The position numbers were made by a program, and so were the translations under genes. A DNA stretch of 64,000 nt from Fomitopsis serialis (taxonomy: Eukaryota; Basidiomycota; Agaricomycetes; Polyporales; Fomitopsidaceae), in contig NW_025955034.1 of the NCBI RefSeq assembly GCF_022376445.1, forward strand, positions 1 to 64,000, written 5' to 3'. The notes below the pieces were generated by a model that did no database searches, had not been told where the DNA came from, and saw nothing but the letters and a program-made list of their open reading frames with translations. Positions 48,016 to 58,372 of the stretch are shown piece by piece; positions within the stretch are counted from its first letter, which is position 1; every line of letters starts with the position of its first letter.

Positions 48016-48560
48016 TCACACACGGCAGCCGTATACTGAAGCCCACCCACCTATAACGCAACTCACACGCCCCGGCCTGCCTACAATGCAGCGCATCGTT
48101 CCAATCCGACGAGGCATCCCCCCTCCCTGACCATGAGCTTCAACTACAGCCTCGCGAGGCACAGCATCGCCCTCACACCCCGCCCAACCCACGCCAACGG
48201 CATCTCGCTCTGCGGCCACCCCGGGTCGTACCGCGACGGGTCCGGATAGAGCTCCGCGCTGAGGTACACGCCTCGAAGGGCACACAGATGTGGCTGGGTA
48301 AGCCGGAGAATCTCGCCGAATCGTTGCATCGAGAGCGGGCGCTTGTTACTTCCAGGCGGCGAGGGGATGGAGGAGAGCGGATAGGCGAGAGACGGGCAGC
48401 GGGCGCGGTGTCGACGGGCTTGATGAATGCGTTCGTTTTCCAGGCTGGGTGGCCAGCAAGGAACGTGATAAGCCATGAAGCTGTGCGATCGCTCAATGGA
48501 CTAAAAGCGTCCAAAGGCACGGACCTTTGTAGTCATTGACCTAGAACGGCGGGACTGTCC
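48016..48560 (-). pseudogene. Truncated duplicate of the adjacent cytochrome P450
   Basis: Decayed copy of the C-terminal third of the gene at 48946-50910. It keeps TASWLITFLAGHPAWKTNA (parent: TASWLITFLAGHPTWKTKA), GEILRLTQPH (parent: RETLRLAQPH), VYLSAELYPDPSRYDPGWPQ (parent: VHLSAELYPDPWRFEPGRPQ) and PLAWVGRGV. The segment corresponding to SPVLIAGKVVPPGAFAVYPF is deleted, the heme-ligand region reads VRAMLCLARL instead of ASVCLGQRL, and the frame is broken repeatedly. Resemblance continues into the parent's last residues (RIGTMRCIVGR against PIGTIRCIAGR). A partial tandem duplication followed by decay explains this. Confidence 0.75.
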
Positions 48561-48945
48561 GTTAGCAGATTGACGGGTAGATAATCCTTTATCTTCCGTG
48601 GGCGTCAGCCTATGCCACGCAGCGAGCAACACTACCAGCAAACGCATGCGACACTGTCGCAGCACGCTCAGCCATGCGTATAGAAAGCCGTATCGAAGAG
48701 TATTGGTCGAAACATATGGTCTGCAAAGACGTCTCGCGGAGTTTGAGCTGCTGAATCCATCAATAACGAAGCCTCTTTATACGTAGTTATCCCATTGCGA
48801 AGTAGCGACATGAACATTAGTGACAAAGCTGCTCATCGCCGACGAAGGTGATATCTCCTTGGACGTATCATGACGCTGACGGAGCTGGCATAACTCGATA
48901 TGGTAGCATACAAGGAGGTAGTAAATACATTCACCTGCATCCGCA

Positions 48946-50910
48946 TCAGAACCCTAGTCGCACCTTATGCAGTTCGCAACACTCACCCAGACGAACGTTG
49001 CACCCGCACGGCGCATCCCCCCTCAGCTCCGAGTCGCCGCCTATACCGCAATGCGCACTCGCCAGCCGGCCTGCAATGCAACGTATCGTTCCAATCGGGC
49101 GAGGCGTCTCCGTCTCCTTCAGCACGCGCCTGCCCTCCCCCACCAGGTCAATCTCAAAGCCCATCAGCACCATCGCCGCCACGAGCTTCAGCTGGAGGCG
49201 CGCGAGACGCTGGCCGAGGCACACGCTTGCGCCTGCGCCCCAGCCGATCCACGCGAACGGCATCTTGCTCTGCGGCCGCCCCGGCTCGAACCGCCACGGG
49301 TCGGGGTAGAGCTCCGCGCTGAGGTGCACGTCCGCGAAGGGGTACACGGCGAACGCACCCGGGGGCACGACCTTGCCGGCGATGAGGACCGGCGAGGTGC
49401 TCGTGTTTTGGCGGAGCGCGGTGTGTGGCTGCGCAAGGCGCAGGGTCTCCCGGATGATCGCGTCGAGGGTTGGCATCTGCGACTCCCAGGCGGTAAGAGA
49501 GATGGAGGAGAGGGCACCAGGAAGAGACGCGAGATTTAGAGTTGCTGGGGTGGGGTGGCTGCCAGCGGTGCCGTGTAAGTGCGGAGCTTCGGCGGTCGCG
49601 TCGTAGGACGCAAGGAGATGTTGGATCTCCGAGATGGCCTTTGTTTTCCAGGTCGGGTGGCCGGCAAGAAACGTGATCAGCCATGACGCTATGTGAGCAT
49701 GTTCCATTAGCTGCGAAGACACAGTAGCGATGGGATGCACACCTGTTGTCCCTGTTGACCGCGCACCAGCAACGAGGAGGCCCATGATGAACTGGGAATG
49801 CAGTCGGTAAGTAGTCCATACAGCAGAAAGATGAGACTTGCCCCGATGATAACGGTCCGATCATCCCCATTGTCGAGCATTGGTTGCAAAGCATCGTCCT
49901 GCGGCAGGACATGACCCCTGATCCGTGCGTCGACGGCCCCGTTGATGATATCGTGGATCTTCTTCGTACAAATGATCTTCCTGACGGCACTAGGGCTAGG
50001 AAGCCACGGAACCAGAACGCTTTTGGTGTCGTGGATTTGTCGAGCGCGTCGTACAGCGACCGGAGGCGCGCGGCTACCACGGGATCGTCGGCGAGCTCAG
50101 ATGGAGCTAGACAGCGCAGGTTAGTCTGAAATGACACCTATCGAAAATCAAAACTCAGCCTTGATCATGCATGACGCTGACAGAAAATACTGACCTTCGG
50201 TATCTCGACGAACGGCGACATCGTACCAGACGCTCCCCAGGTTTCCATCACCTGCCGGACGTCTCCAGAATTTTTGGGATCACTATCTGTACGTTAGGAA
50301 GGTTCTGTAATGTGTGGAGTTAACGGACATACACCGCTCTAGGTTTGCACTGTTTTGCGTTGACGCTAGACGTTTAAAAATAGCTGCGATCTTGTTGGGT
50401 TCCGGATCGGATGTCACCCCAGGTAGCGTCGGTATCTATCCAGACGTTTGACTACATGAGGTTTCATGCAACGCAGGGCACTTACGGTACCAGACAGAAC
50501 CTTGAAGCCAGCGCCAAGGTCGAGGTTCCTTGATGAGAAGAAGTCGCGCCGTCCTGGTGCGCCAGAGACAGCAACGACAGTGTTCTATTGAAGAGCAACA
50601 TTGACTGATTACTAAAGTATGAGCGGAGGATCGGCGGGAGACGTACCCGAAGCAGCTTAAATTTGTAAATTGACTCGCCGGTCAAGACATAACCTCGTTG
50701 GAGGAAGTCGAATCGTCGCCGAAAGAAGGGCGAGATGACTCGCAGCGGACACTCTGGGAGAGTGACCGGCAAGTCGCCTTCTGTCTCCTGCGTGAGCAAC
50801 ATAAAGAGCCACACCGCTAGCATCACCAGCGGGAGAGTGCATACAACTACCGTCGCGATGCGCTCAGGCATAAAAGTGGACAGGAAGACGAGAAGACCGG
50901 CTGCAAACAT
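48946..50910 (-). CDS. Cytochrome P450, microsomal
   Basis: Heme-thiolate monooxygenase anchored in the ER. ATG 50910 leads into hydrophobic residues MFAAGLLVFLSTFMPER and a second hydrophobic run (VVCTLPLVMLAVWLFMLL), then PFFRRRFDFLQRGYVLTGES, GAPGRRDFFSSRNLDLGAGF, FQTNLRCLAPSELADDP, DALDKSTTPKAFWFRG, MGLLVAGARSTGTT (I-helix, with A-G-x-x-x-T), RETLRL (ExxR), RFEPGRP (PERF equivalent) and FAWIGWGAGASVCLGQRLA, the heme-binding loop with its cysteine, near 49215-49260. The C-terminus has no obvious stop-proximal oddity. The family branch is that of polypore P450s with the IGWGAG heme loop; substrate unknown. Exon joints in 50.1-50.5 kb are approximate. The downstream pseudogene shows it was duplicated. 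Confidence 0.8.
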
Positions 50911-52292
50911 GATTGCGCAGGTGTGAAGCGAATTTTGGCACAGCGACCCAGCAAGGATGAAGGGTCTTTTATAGGCGAAAGCACGAATCCTATTTGAAAA
51001 TACTGCGACTGCGACACTGGCACACTTGCACGGCGCGGAAGGTCGGTTTCCGTCAGAGGAACGACTGATGTGGCACAGGACGTCTGGACGCAGCAAGGAG
51101 CCTAGTGCGTTTACGTTATGTTTTCGTCTGAGGCCGAAGGATTTGCCGCAGCAGTGTCAGCCCGTCGTCGGCGCGCAGACAGCTCGATCGTCCATGGCAC
51201 CTGACATGGACAGACGGTGTCCATTGCGGGAGGTGCATTTCCTATCCAGAGAATGGACCAGCTGTTCCGTTGCTAGGCACTCACGAAGCTTCCTCTTGAT
51301 TGACAGGGTCGATCCCACTCGCACCTCGACAGGTCGACATTCGAATGCCAATTGTGTCTGCAGATAAATAAAATAAAATCGTCTCTGTGAATGCTAGAGG
51401 CACACCAACAGTATGCATCACTTACGACGTACACACGCCATTGGCAGATCGCACTCAACATAACGTTGGCACGTAGCATGGACGCGACTGCCGTATCCGG
51501 AAGAAAACTGCGGTAAATCGCAATTAATCAGGTGCGTCACTTGCGGGCATTTTGCACGCTGGAGAGCCAAGCACAACTTGACGGACGTCGAGTGTAGGTC
51601 CCAATGTCTGCGTGCGTTCCGTTGACATGCAATCTCGAGAGACGGAGACCGTCATACCGCTGACGTGGACGGCGGTGCCGCACGCCCATCTCGATCAAAC
51701 GCGGGGTTCGCTGTCAGCCAGGAAAGGCAGTTCCGTCCTTATCTGCACCGTGCGTCGGTAAGAGCGTCCTCGGCGCGCCCAGCGACGGCACGAGAAAAAT
51801 ATCAGTTTGCACTCCACGAGCACGGAGGCGGCGACCGAGCAGTAGGCATGGCGAGAGGCGCGCTGAGACTTCTTAGGGCATGCTGGCGCTCTTAAGACAA
51901 CGGAAGACAAGGATGGTCAAAGGATGGTACCTTGTCAGCGGCCAGGAACTCGCAGGCGCCATTCGATCTTCTCCCTTCCGAGCCGATGGCACCCAGAAGG
52001 CTTCCCGCCGGCGGTACGCACCTAGGAGGATGTTTCCAGGCCCCGACCGGGGCCGTCGGACATCACTGACACGGCAGCGAAGGGCAGAATGGCAATGCAC
52101 ACATGCGACAATTTCGTGCATTATCCAATCAGCATCTACTTCCAAAACGCCACAACGTGAGTGCATGGTGCAGCTACATTGACATCCAATAACGACGTAA
52201 GCGGCACTTACAGTGTACATCCAGCTACGGCGCATTATGCCTATTGCAGGGATCATCGAGAGGGACGGGATTCAACACGAATGCCGACCAAG
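50911..52292. other. Gene-poor spacer upstream of the P450
   Basis: About 1.4 kb with no recognisable gene. Contains the P450 promoter and the 3' flank of the PAQR gene. Short frames on both strands have no family features. Confidence 0.4.
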
Positions 52293-53638
52293 CTACGACG
52301 GACAGAACGGCCCCGCACGCGCGTGCCAGTGCTCGAACGACGTCAAGACGCAGACGTAATGCGAGAGCGCTGCGAGGACGACGCAGACGTGGAATATCTG
52401 ATGGGACGCAAAAAAGTAATCGAAGGTCCCCGGCGAGAAGCGTTCAGGGATACGGTTCGCGCTGCACGCAGCAACGCCGAGGAACGAGAAAGGGACATAA
52501 AGGCGTTAGCAACTAATCGGCTCGCGCGAGTAGGGGTGGGAACGACGCACTAGAGCAAGGCACCCGAAATGTACAGCGCGCCGGACGCGATCAGCCAGCC
52601 GAAACCCATCTCCGTCCAGAGCTTCTGCAGTCCGTGCACGAAAAACCCGTGCGCGACGGGAAACACCGCGCTCAGCCCGAGCGCTATGAAAACTTTCGTC
52701 CGTGCGCCGCGATGCGTTGGCTTCGAGTACTCGGGATCGAGCACGATGTATGCGGCGCCTAGATGTGATGCAGGGGAGGGAGCCTATCAGCATACCGGAG
52801 GACAGTAGCAATGATCTATTCACCGAGGCCGACGAGCACGATTACGGACAGGTAAGCCGCTTGCAGGCGTGTGTCGCAGTAGAATTCGTAGTAGACGCAC
52901 GGGAAGAATGAGCCGACCGTAAGGACCACTATTCCAGCATAATCGAGTGCGTGGCATCGGACAGCGACCTACGTCTACCTTCAGACAAGTATCATCGCCG
53001 CGGAGATCGTACATACCTCTCTAGAATGCACTGAGAACGTGTGATACCAAGAACTTGCGAGCAGACAAAAGATCGCCGCAGAGAGGGAGATGACAAACAC
53101 AACCAGGTCCTGCCACGCCGTCGTCTCGTACGGCGCAAGGTGGACCTGGTAGAAGGTGCCGAGGAGACCGACAAACAGAGTGCTCCGAAGAGGTGTGTCT
53201 GGATGTTCACTAGCGAAATGTCGCATGTCACCGGCACAGAAGCAGCATTGTGAGCGACTACGATATGAACCTGTTTCGTTGTGCAGATCTGGGTGGTCCA
53301 TTCAGTGAGACGGCCTTTTCATTACGCTCGCCGGCAGACGATCGGCAGAATGGAGACCTCACGTACACCAAACACGGAGTAGGCACACCCTCTCCAGCTA
53401 AATTGCTCTCTGAAAATGGTGAACGTCAGCAAACATTCTGCGCCATAACAGGGCAACCACGGCGGCGGGCCCAGGTGCGATCAACTTGCGTCGGACACGC
53501 ACCGTCTATATCCAGTCAATATATACTCATTGTCGCGCTGCCATGCCGGGATCTCCATCCATGTCAGAGTTGAGTGATCGCGGTGCACGCTTTGGACGGG
53601 ATCCGAGGTTTCCGGGATGGCATTCGGGTCCGCTTCAT
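52293..53638 (-). CDS. PAQR / adiponectin receptor-like (Izh-type) seven-span protein
   Basis: Hemolysin-III/adiponectin receptor family, in fungi linked to zinc and sterol homeostasis and probably a ceramidase fold. Proposed ATG 53638 (MKRTRMPSRKPRIPSKA), then LTWMEIPAWQRDNEYILTGY, SWRGCAYSVFG, LHNETVNIQTHLFGAL, LGTFYQVHLAPYET, FCLLASSWYHTFSVHSREV (a metal-binding SxxxH), CNALDYAGIVVLTVGSFFP, AAYLSVIVLVGL, ALGLSAVFPVAHGFFVHGLQ, WLIASGALYISGALLYANRI, PERFSPGTFDYFFASHQIFH (the C-terminal HxxxH) and HYVCVLTSFEHWH to TAG 52293. An apparent stop at 52551 lies at an intron (GTGCGT to GTGCAG) and is not real. One-base corrections near 53190 and 53575 are needed. Confidence 0.82.
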
Positions 53639-54315
53639 TCTGTTGTCCACCAGTCGCGCGTCAGTGCATGCCGTGCTTCAGCGTTAGAGACCCATCACCA
53701 GCTCTCTCGTTTTCCGCTCGCGTAGAGACGTGTCTGACAGAGACATTAGGTGCAAGTCGGACTCTAATGGTGAGGTGAAGTGAAAGGTAAGGGCCAGAAA
53801 GAACGACTCGCTCCTTCAACGAGGAGGAAGAGGAGGCGATTCCGTCCACGCTCGAGCGCCGCAGGCGTGTTTAGGGCGTCATATGTCACGTGACCATGAC
53901 GTTGCTAAATTGAATGGACAGGAAACGAATTTGATGATACCCGCTCATGATCAAAATGAACGCGCCACAATAGTCGTTGCATGAAACGCATAGCACTAAT
54001 ATTGCATACGCCTACGAGTAAGGAGGAAGCATGTCAAGGCATACGATGGGAAGAGCGACGAACATAAAGCGAAAGAAAGCTATACGGCAATCGAGCACTC
54101 CGACATATCCGATGACCAGGAGTGCGGCGGCGTCGACGGGACCGCACCACTAATCTCCAGTAACCGTCCGTCGCCATCGCGAACTGGAACTGGCTAGCTG
54201 GTACCACTCAGGTGTCTGCGCGCTCGGATGGACTAGCGCGAATGGCGCCGCCCCGTTAGAATCGCTCGAGATACTCATCGTGTTCGCCCCGTCGTCGTAA
54301 ATCGGCAGCGCCGCG
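53639..54315. other. Intergenic spacer
   Basis: PAQR promoter and the 3' flank of the next gene. No coding signal was seen; a palindromic GAGGAGGAAGAGGAGG run lies at 53821-53836. Confidence 0.4.
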
Positions 54316-55401
54316 CTAGGGCCTGCGAGCGCGGGGCTGATCCAAGTTCTTGCGGCTGTTGCCGTGGTGATTGAAGCTCCCGGGCATGTGGAATTCAGTC
54401 TCCCAGGGCGATGCTGTCGAGAACGTCGCTACGGTGTTGCACTCCGAGCTTGAGTCGTCGTGGGGGGCGTTCGTCCATCGTGGGTCACGGTAATCGGGGT
54501 ACCACTCCGTACCCTGCGGCACATAGGAAGACACCCCAGAGTTGCTGAGAACGCCGCCTACACTGCTAGAGACCTGACCTTGAGGCATTGTGTACGTGTA
54601 GCTGGTGCCGCTTGGGGCATCGGGCTTCATTGGTTGAGTACACATCTCCTGCGCTGAACGCCTGCATCGCAGTTTGGTCGTAGAGCGTGCCTTGGGTTGA
54701 TTCGGGTGAACCGTAATATTGCGGGATGTGACCGCCGTCCAGCAGCGGGGCACCGCCAGAGAGAAGTGCCGCCTCCAGGCTATAATTCGGAGGCAAGTAC
54801 ATGGCGTCTTCCGAGAATGACCCGCTTCCGGACGAGGAGATGGACATGTCCGTGATGTCTTCTCCGAAGGCGACTTGGGCGAGAGGTTTTGCGCAGGACG
54901 GACATCGCGCCCGATATTCTTGGCCGAAAGCGCGTCCACTGTCGTGCGCAAATCCATGGCGACTTCTTGCAACGCAGCTCTTTGTTCTGCATCCAAGGTC
55001 GCATAATCAAGCAGCGTGCGGAAGTACGTCAACTTCGATCGAAGCATCTTGATCTGAATCATTAAGGCAGCTCCGGTCCATTCGTCGAGGCGCGACCGTG
55101 CGTCTGAGTGTGGCGCAGCCTGTTCGGTCCGTCAGACAATGCGTTTGCTGAGAAATTGAAGTTCAAGACGTACGTGGAGTAGCGGCTCTGCGGTATACGA
55201 CGTTGTCGCCTCAGGGACGTGCACGGTATGATCGAGAGTACGCGAGCTCTCGGCAGAGTCATACTTCCACGCCATCAAGGCTCTCCTTAGATCGTTCGGC
55301 TGCGAGCTCGGTTTCGGCGCGTGAAGATGTAGAGGCTCCATGGACGGGGCTAGAACGGGAGAGGTGGATGACTGCGGGACTTGCGAAATCGTGGCGTACA
55401 T
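54316..55401 (-). CDS. Unidentified Ser/Tyr/Gly-rich protein, possibly a regulator
   Basis: ATG 55401 (MYATISQVPQSSTSP) opens a proline/serine-rich exon with APKPSSQPNDLRRALMAWKY. From 55062 a helical segment follows (MIQIKMLRSKLTYFRTLLDY, LDAEQRAALQEVAMDLRTTV). After a probable frame step near 54880 come GEDITDMSISSSGSGSFSED, LPPNYSLEAALLSGG and SPESTQGTLYDQTAM, and after an intron SSVGGVLSNSGVSSYVPQG, EWYPDYRDPRWTNAPHDDSS and SFNHHGNSRKNLDQP before the stop at 54316. Low-complexity Ser/Gly/Tyr stretches with acidic patches resemble activation domains of fungal transcription factors, but no DNA-binding domain was seen, so this is a guess. I do not recognise the family. Confidence 0.4.
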
Positions 55402-56237
55402 CCGGGGCGGTGTAAATCTTGGCAGGAACGTAGGCCCTGCACGAGCGAGATGGCCGCGTCTGAACGCATCTGGCAGCCATAAATACTAGGGAGGAGCGCC
55501 TGCCCGTAGCAGTGCGTATCAAACAAATTGTCAAAACGAGAGGACAATGGTGAGCGAATGAAAGAAGCGTACGTTGGTAGGGAAGCGGACTGATCGATAG
55601 CACGAGGCTCGACGCGTGTTCGAGTGGCCACTGAGGATGTTCTACCAGATTTAGGGCCGCGGTATTGGTACCGGGATGTTGTGTGGGTGGCTCTGCATCG
55701 ATTGACTCACCGAACACCGGCAATCAGGGCCCATCCTGAACTTACCCAAAGCAGAACAAGGACAGTACTGCCACTCCCCGCCACCTCACCTGCAGCAGTG
55801 TTCATGCCATTTGCGAGATGTCTGCAGGTCAGTTTTCGCCGGACTGAACCATTTCGATGGAATGACGCCAATCGAAGTATGTCTCCTCCGCGTTTTCGCG
55901 CTCATGTCATGATCACGACGTCGAACAGGTGTAGGGCATAGGGGAAGGTACGAAACGGCCTTCGATAACGCTTGGTAACACTGGTACATACGTGTGATCT
56001 GACAGGCCAATCAGACTCCAGAGGCCAAAGACAAAGCCACGCAGCCTGATAATTGAGGAGTGTGCGCCTGTTCTCGTATGCTTCTATTGCTTAGGAGCTT
56101 AGTAGGGCATCATTTGACGAAGACTGAGGCGAACATACATACCTGTGGCACCAACTCGGACGAGTCAGAGTTTCAGTTACAGCGCTAGCACGCAGTGCCG
56201 GGTGAGGTGAAGAAAAAGCTTCCAAATCGCAACCTTC

Positions 56238-56297
56238 TTTCTTGTTTTATTCTCCGTGTATATAGCACGGGCTATAAACACGGAGAATAAAAAGAAA
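56238..56297. repeat. Perfect long hairpin (inverted repeat) upstream of the ABBA/KEN gene
   Basis: 60 bp that fold back on themselves. The core arms are TTATTCTCCGTGT and ACACGGAGAATAA, extended outward by TTTCTT..AAGAAA and inward by ATAGC..GCTAT, around a four-base loop ACGG at 56267-56270. Only a few indel mismatches occur in about 27 paired positions. It lies about 360 bp upstream of ATG 56661, between two genes transcribed away from it, so it could be a promoter element, a terminator-like hairpin or a small transposon relic. Confidence 0.65.
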
Positions 56298-56660
56298 TAG
56301 TGGATGTTGATTGCATGTCTGGTGGATGTCACTGTGCGCACTGCGCGCCACAGTTTGCCACACAAAGCGTGAGACACGAGGCCGGAGACACCCGAGCCGC
56401 CCTCAGGCACATGACGCAAGCGCTGGAGCCACACGCCTCGAGGCAGACCCTTGGCACCTTTTTGGAAGGCGGAGTTGGCGGGACGCGAATCCAGGCGAGC
56501 ATTTAGCGCGTGGCCGAGCGCGTCTCATTGAGTTCAACTTCGACGTGCACGCGACTTGCACTCGTCCGCCCACCGCCTCACTGCCGCCACACCCCCTCCA
56601 CGCGCAAGCCCTTTCTCAAACCAGAAAGCCCGGCTCCTTTCACAGAAGACACAGGCTATC

Positions 56661-57581
56661 ATGTCTACCCCAATTTTGCGCAGTTTTGTTGTCTTTAGAG
56701 ACGACGCGCCCCCGTCCCCCACCAGCAGCATCGCCTCCCTCGCCGACTCCGAACTCGCGCGACCACCGTCCCCCCCGCCGTCCAACGGGCCCTCTGCGCC
56801 TGATAAGGAGAACGTGAACCCCGTTACTGGCAGGAAGCCCCCGTCGATGTGCAGAACGGAAAGAAGCGAAAGGAGGGCGTGCTGGCTACGAAGGCCTACG
56901 TGCCTCCAGTGCCCAAGAAAACGAAAGAAACGAAGAACAGTCGCTCATTCGGAAAAGAGGTCTCAGTTGCAGCACCCAGAAGCTCTGCTCAGCCCGTCAA
57001 GCGAAGGGCAACATCCACTAGGCGAAATGGGACGTCGTCGTCCTCTCGCCCCCGCCGAACCCCCGCGCTCCCCCAAGTGAATGAGGAGCAGGAGACAGAG
57101 CTCGAACCGAGCAACCTCCGGCGAGCGGGTCTCTGTCTCAAAACCAAATCGATGCTCGATGCTACGAGCTCACCGTGCTGCCTCTGGCAGATTTGTCGAA
57201 GGCCTTCGAGCAGGCGCCGTGCCTGGAAGGTGAACATTCCTTGGGTGAGAAGTTGCGTCCGCAGGAATTGTCCAAGGTATGTCTAGTGCATGGGTATTCC
57301 CACCAACGCGAGTGTAACATTCGTTTCCCTAGGATGCTGTCGAGGACGCCCAGTCCGTGTACGCGGCGTCGGACCGTGCTCCGTCGCCCTCCCCGTCCGT
57401 ATCTTCTAGGGGTTCGTCACCGTCCCGCTCTGACGCGGCGCTCTCCACGTTCTCGACTCCTGAACGCAAGCGCATCTACTCTGCGTTTACTTTCTCTTCT
57501 CCTTCCCCTTCTAGCGCTCGGTACGCTGCTCTACGTGGATCGAACGATGCGCGGTTCTCGGACCCAACGTTCGAACTCTGA
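56661..57581 (+). CDS. Small protein with N-terminal ABBA motif and KEN box (candidate APC/C regulator)
   Basis: ATG 56661. Residues 9-14 read FVVFRD, an exact fit to the ABBA consensus F-x-[ILV]-[FY]-x-[DE], and residues 49-51 are KEN inside DKENVNPVTGRK. After one base correction near 56839 come VDVQNGKKRKEGVLATKAYV, PKKTKETKNSRSFGKE and a long Ser/Arg/Lys-rich basic stretch. The frame then changes again near 57130 to RCYELTVLPLADLSKAFEQ and EKLRPQELSK, then a GTATGT intron, then DAVEDAQSVYAASDRAPS and a Ser/Pro tail ending NDARFSDPTFEL with TGA 57579-57581. ABBA plus KEN is the signal pair of APC/C-Cdc20/Cdh1 substrates and inhibitors such as yeast Acm1 or cyclin A. No classical D box (RxxL) is convincing. 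An APC/C link is inferred from motifs only; a nuclear location fits the basic stretches. Confidence 0.6.
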
Positions 57582-58372
57582 CGAGTCTCGCGACCTGACA
57601 TATCACTGCGACGTTCCAACACATCACGCCCGACCCTACTAACGCGAATTCCGTCGGCGCTCAAGATATCCCGCACTCATCAGTGTATCTCGCCTGCTCA
57701 TCTCTCTCGGTCGTGCTCAATCTCATATCGCTTCTCTGTACATATTCCTATCTATCTCTCCCCTACTTCCTCCTCTCGTCTCTCACATCACTATGTTCCC
57801 ATCTGCTCCAAGTTGCATCGATCATCTACTCGCATTGCACTGTGACCCTGGCATCCGTTTCCCATGTCTACATCAAGGTCCTCATCCACGCATTCCTACG
57901 TTGGATCTGCAGTTTACGCAACTTATTCCCTCCCATCTCGTTGCTTGTTTGCACCGTTTCCTCTTGCTTGTTTCCTCATCCCGGCCTGCTGCCTCTCTCG
58001 CATACGCAAGGACTCTGTCACTAGTAGCCATACGTGTATCACTGCCTACGCTCTCACCTGCTTAGTCGATACTGCTGCTACCAATTGCATAACGAATAGC
58101 TCATCTGCTTTGCAGCGTCTGTCTGTTCTGTGGGACGTCGGCGGTTGAGGTGAACTTCGGGGTAGGGGTGCACCGGGTCCTTGCAGGTTCACCACGCAGC
58201 CACTTACGCTGAACGCGTTCATCATGTGACCGCGTCGTGGGGGGGCGTCTCCTATGGGCGCTTGGGACTCGAAACGGAAAGACAGAAATTGACTGATCCC
58301 TCGACTCGGATCCCTCATGGTAACGTCTAGTCGATTTGGGACCTGGGTGAAGGTCTCTGCGCAATAACAAAT
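57582..58372. other. Pyrimidine-rich 3' flank
   Basis: From 57640 to 58040 the plus strand is markedly C/T-rich (tctctctcg, tctatctctccc, tctcgtctctc runs). It gives hydrophobic frames (for example 57683-58024) that are composition artefacts. Probably 3' untranslated sequence of the upstream gene and 3' flank of the MFS gene. Confidence 0.5.

Noticed and set aside
52540..52560. Early stop codon truncating the PAQR protein
   Set aside because: The TAG falls on a GTGCGT splice donor; splicing to the GTGCAG acceptor restores the full C-terminus with the HxxxH motif.
57683..58024. Hydrophobic frame suggesting a membrane protein
   Set aside because: The region is simply C/T-rich, which encodes Leu/Ser/Phe in any frame; there is no start context or conserved motif.
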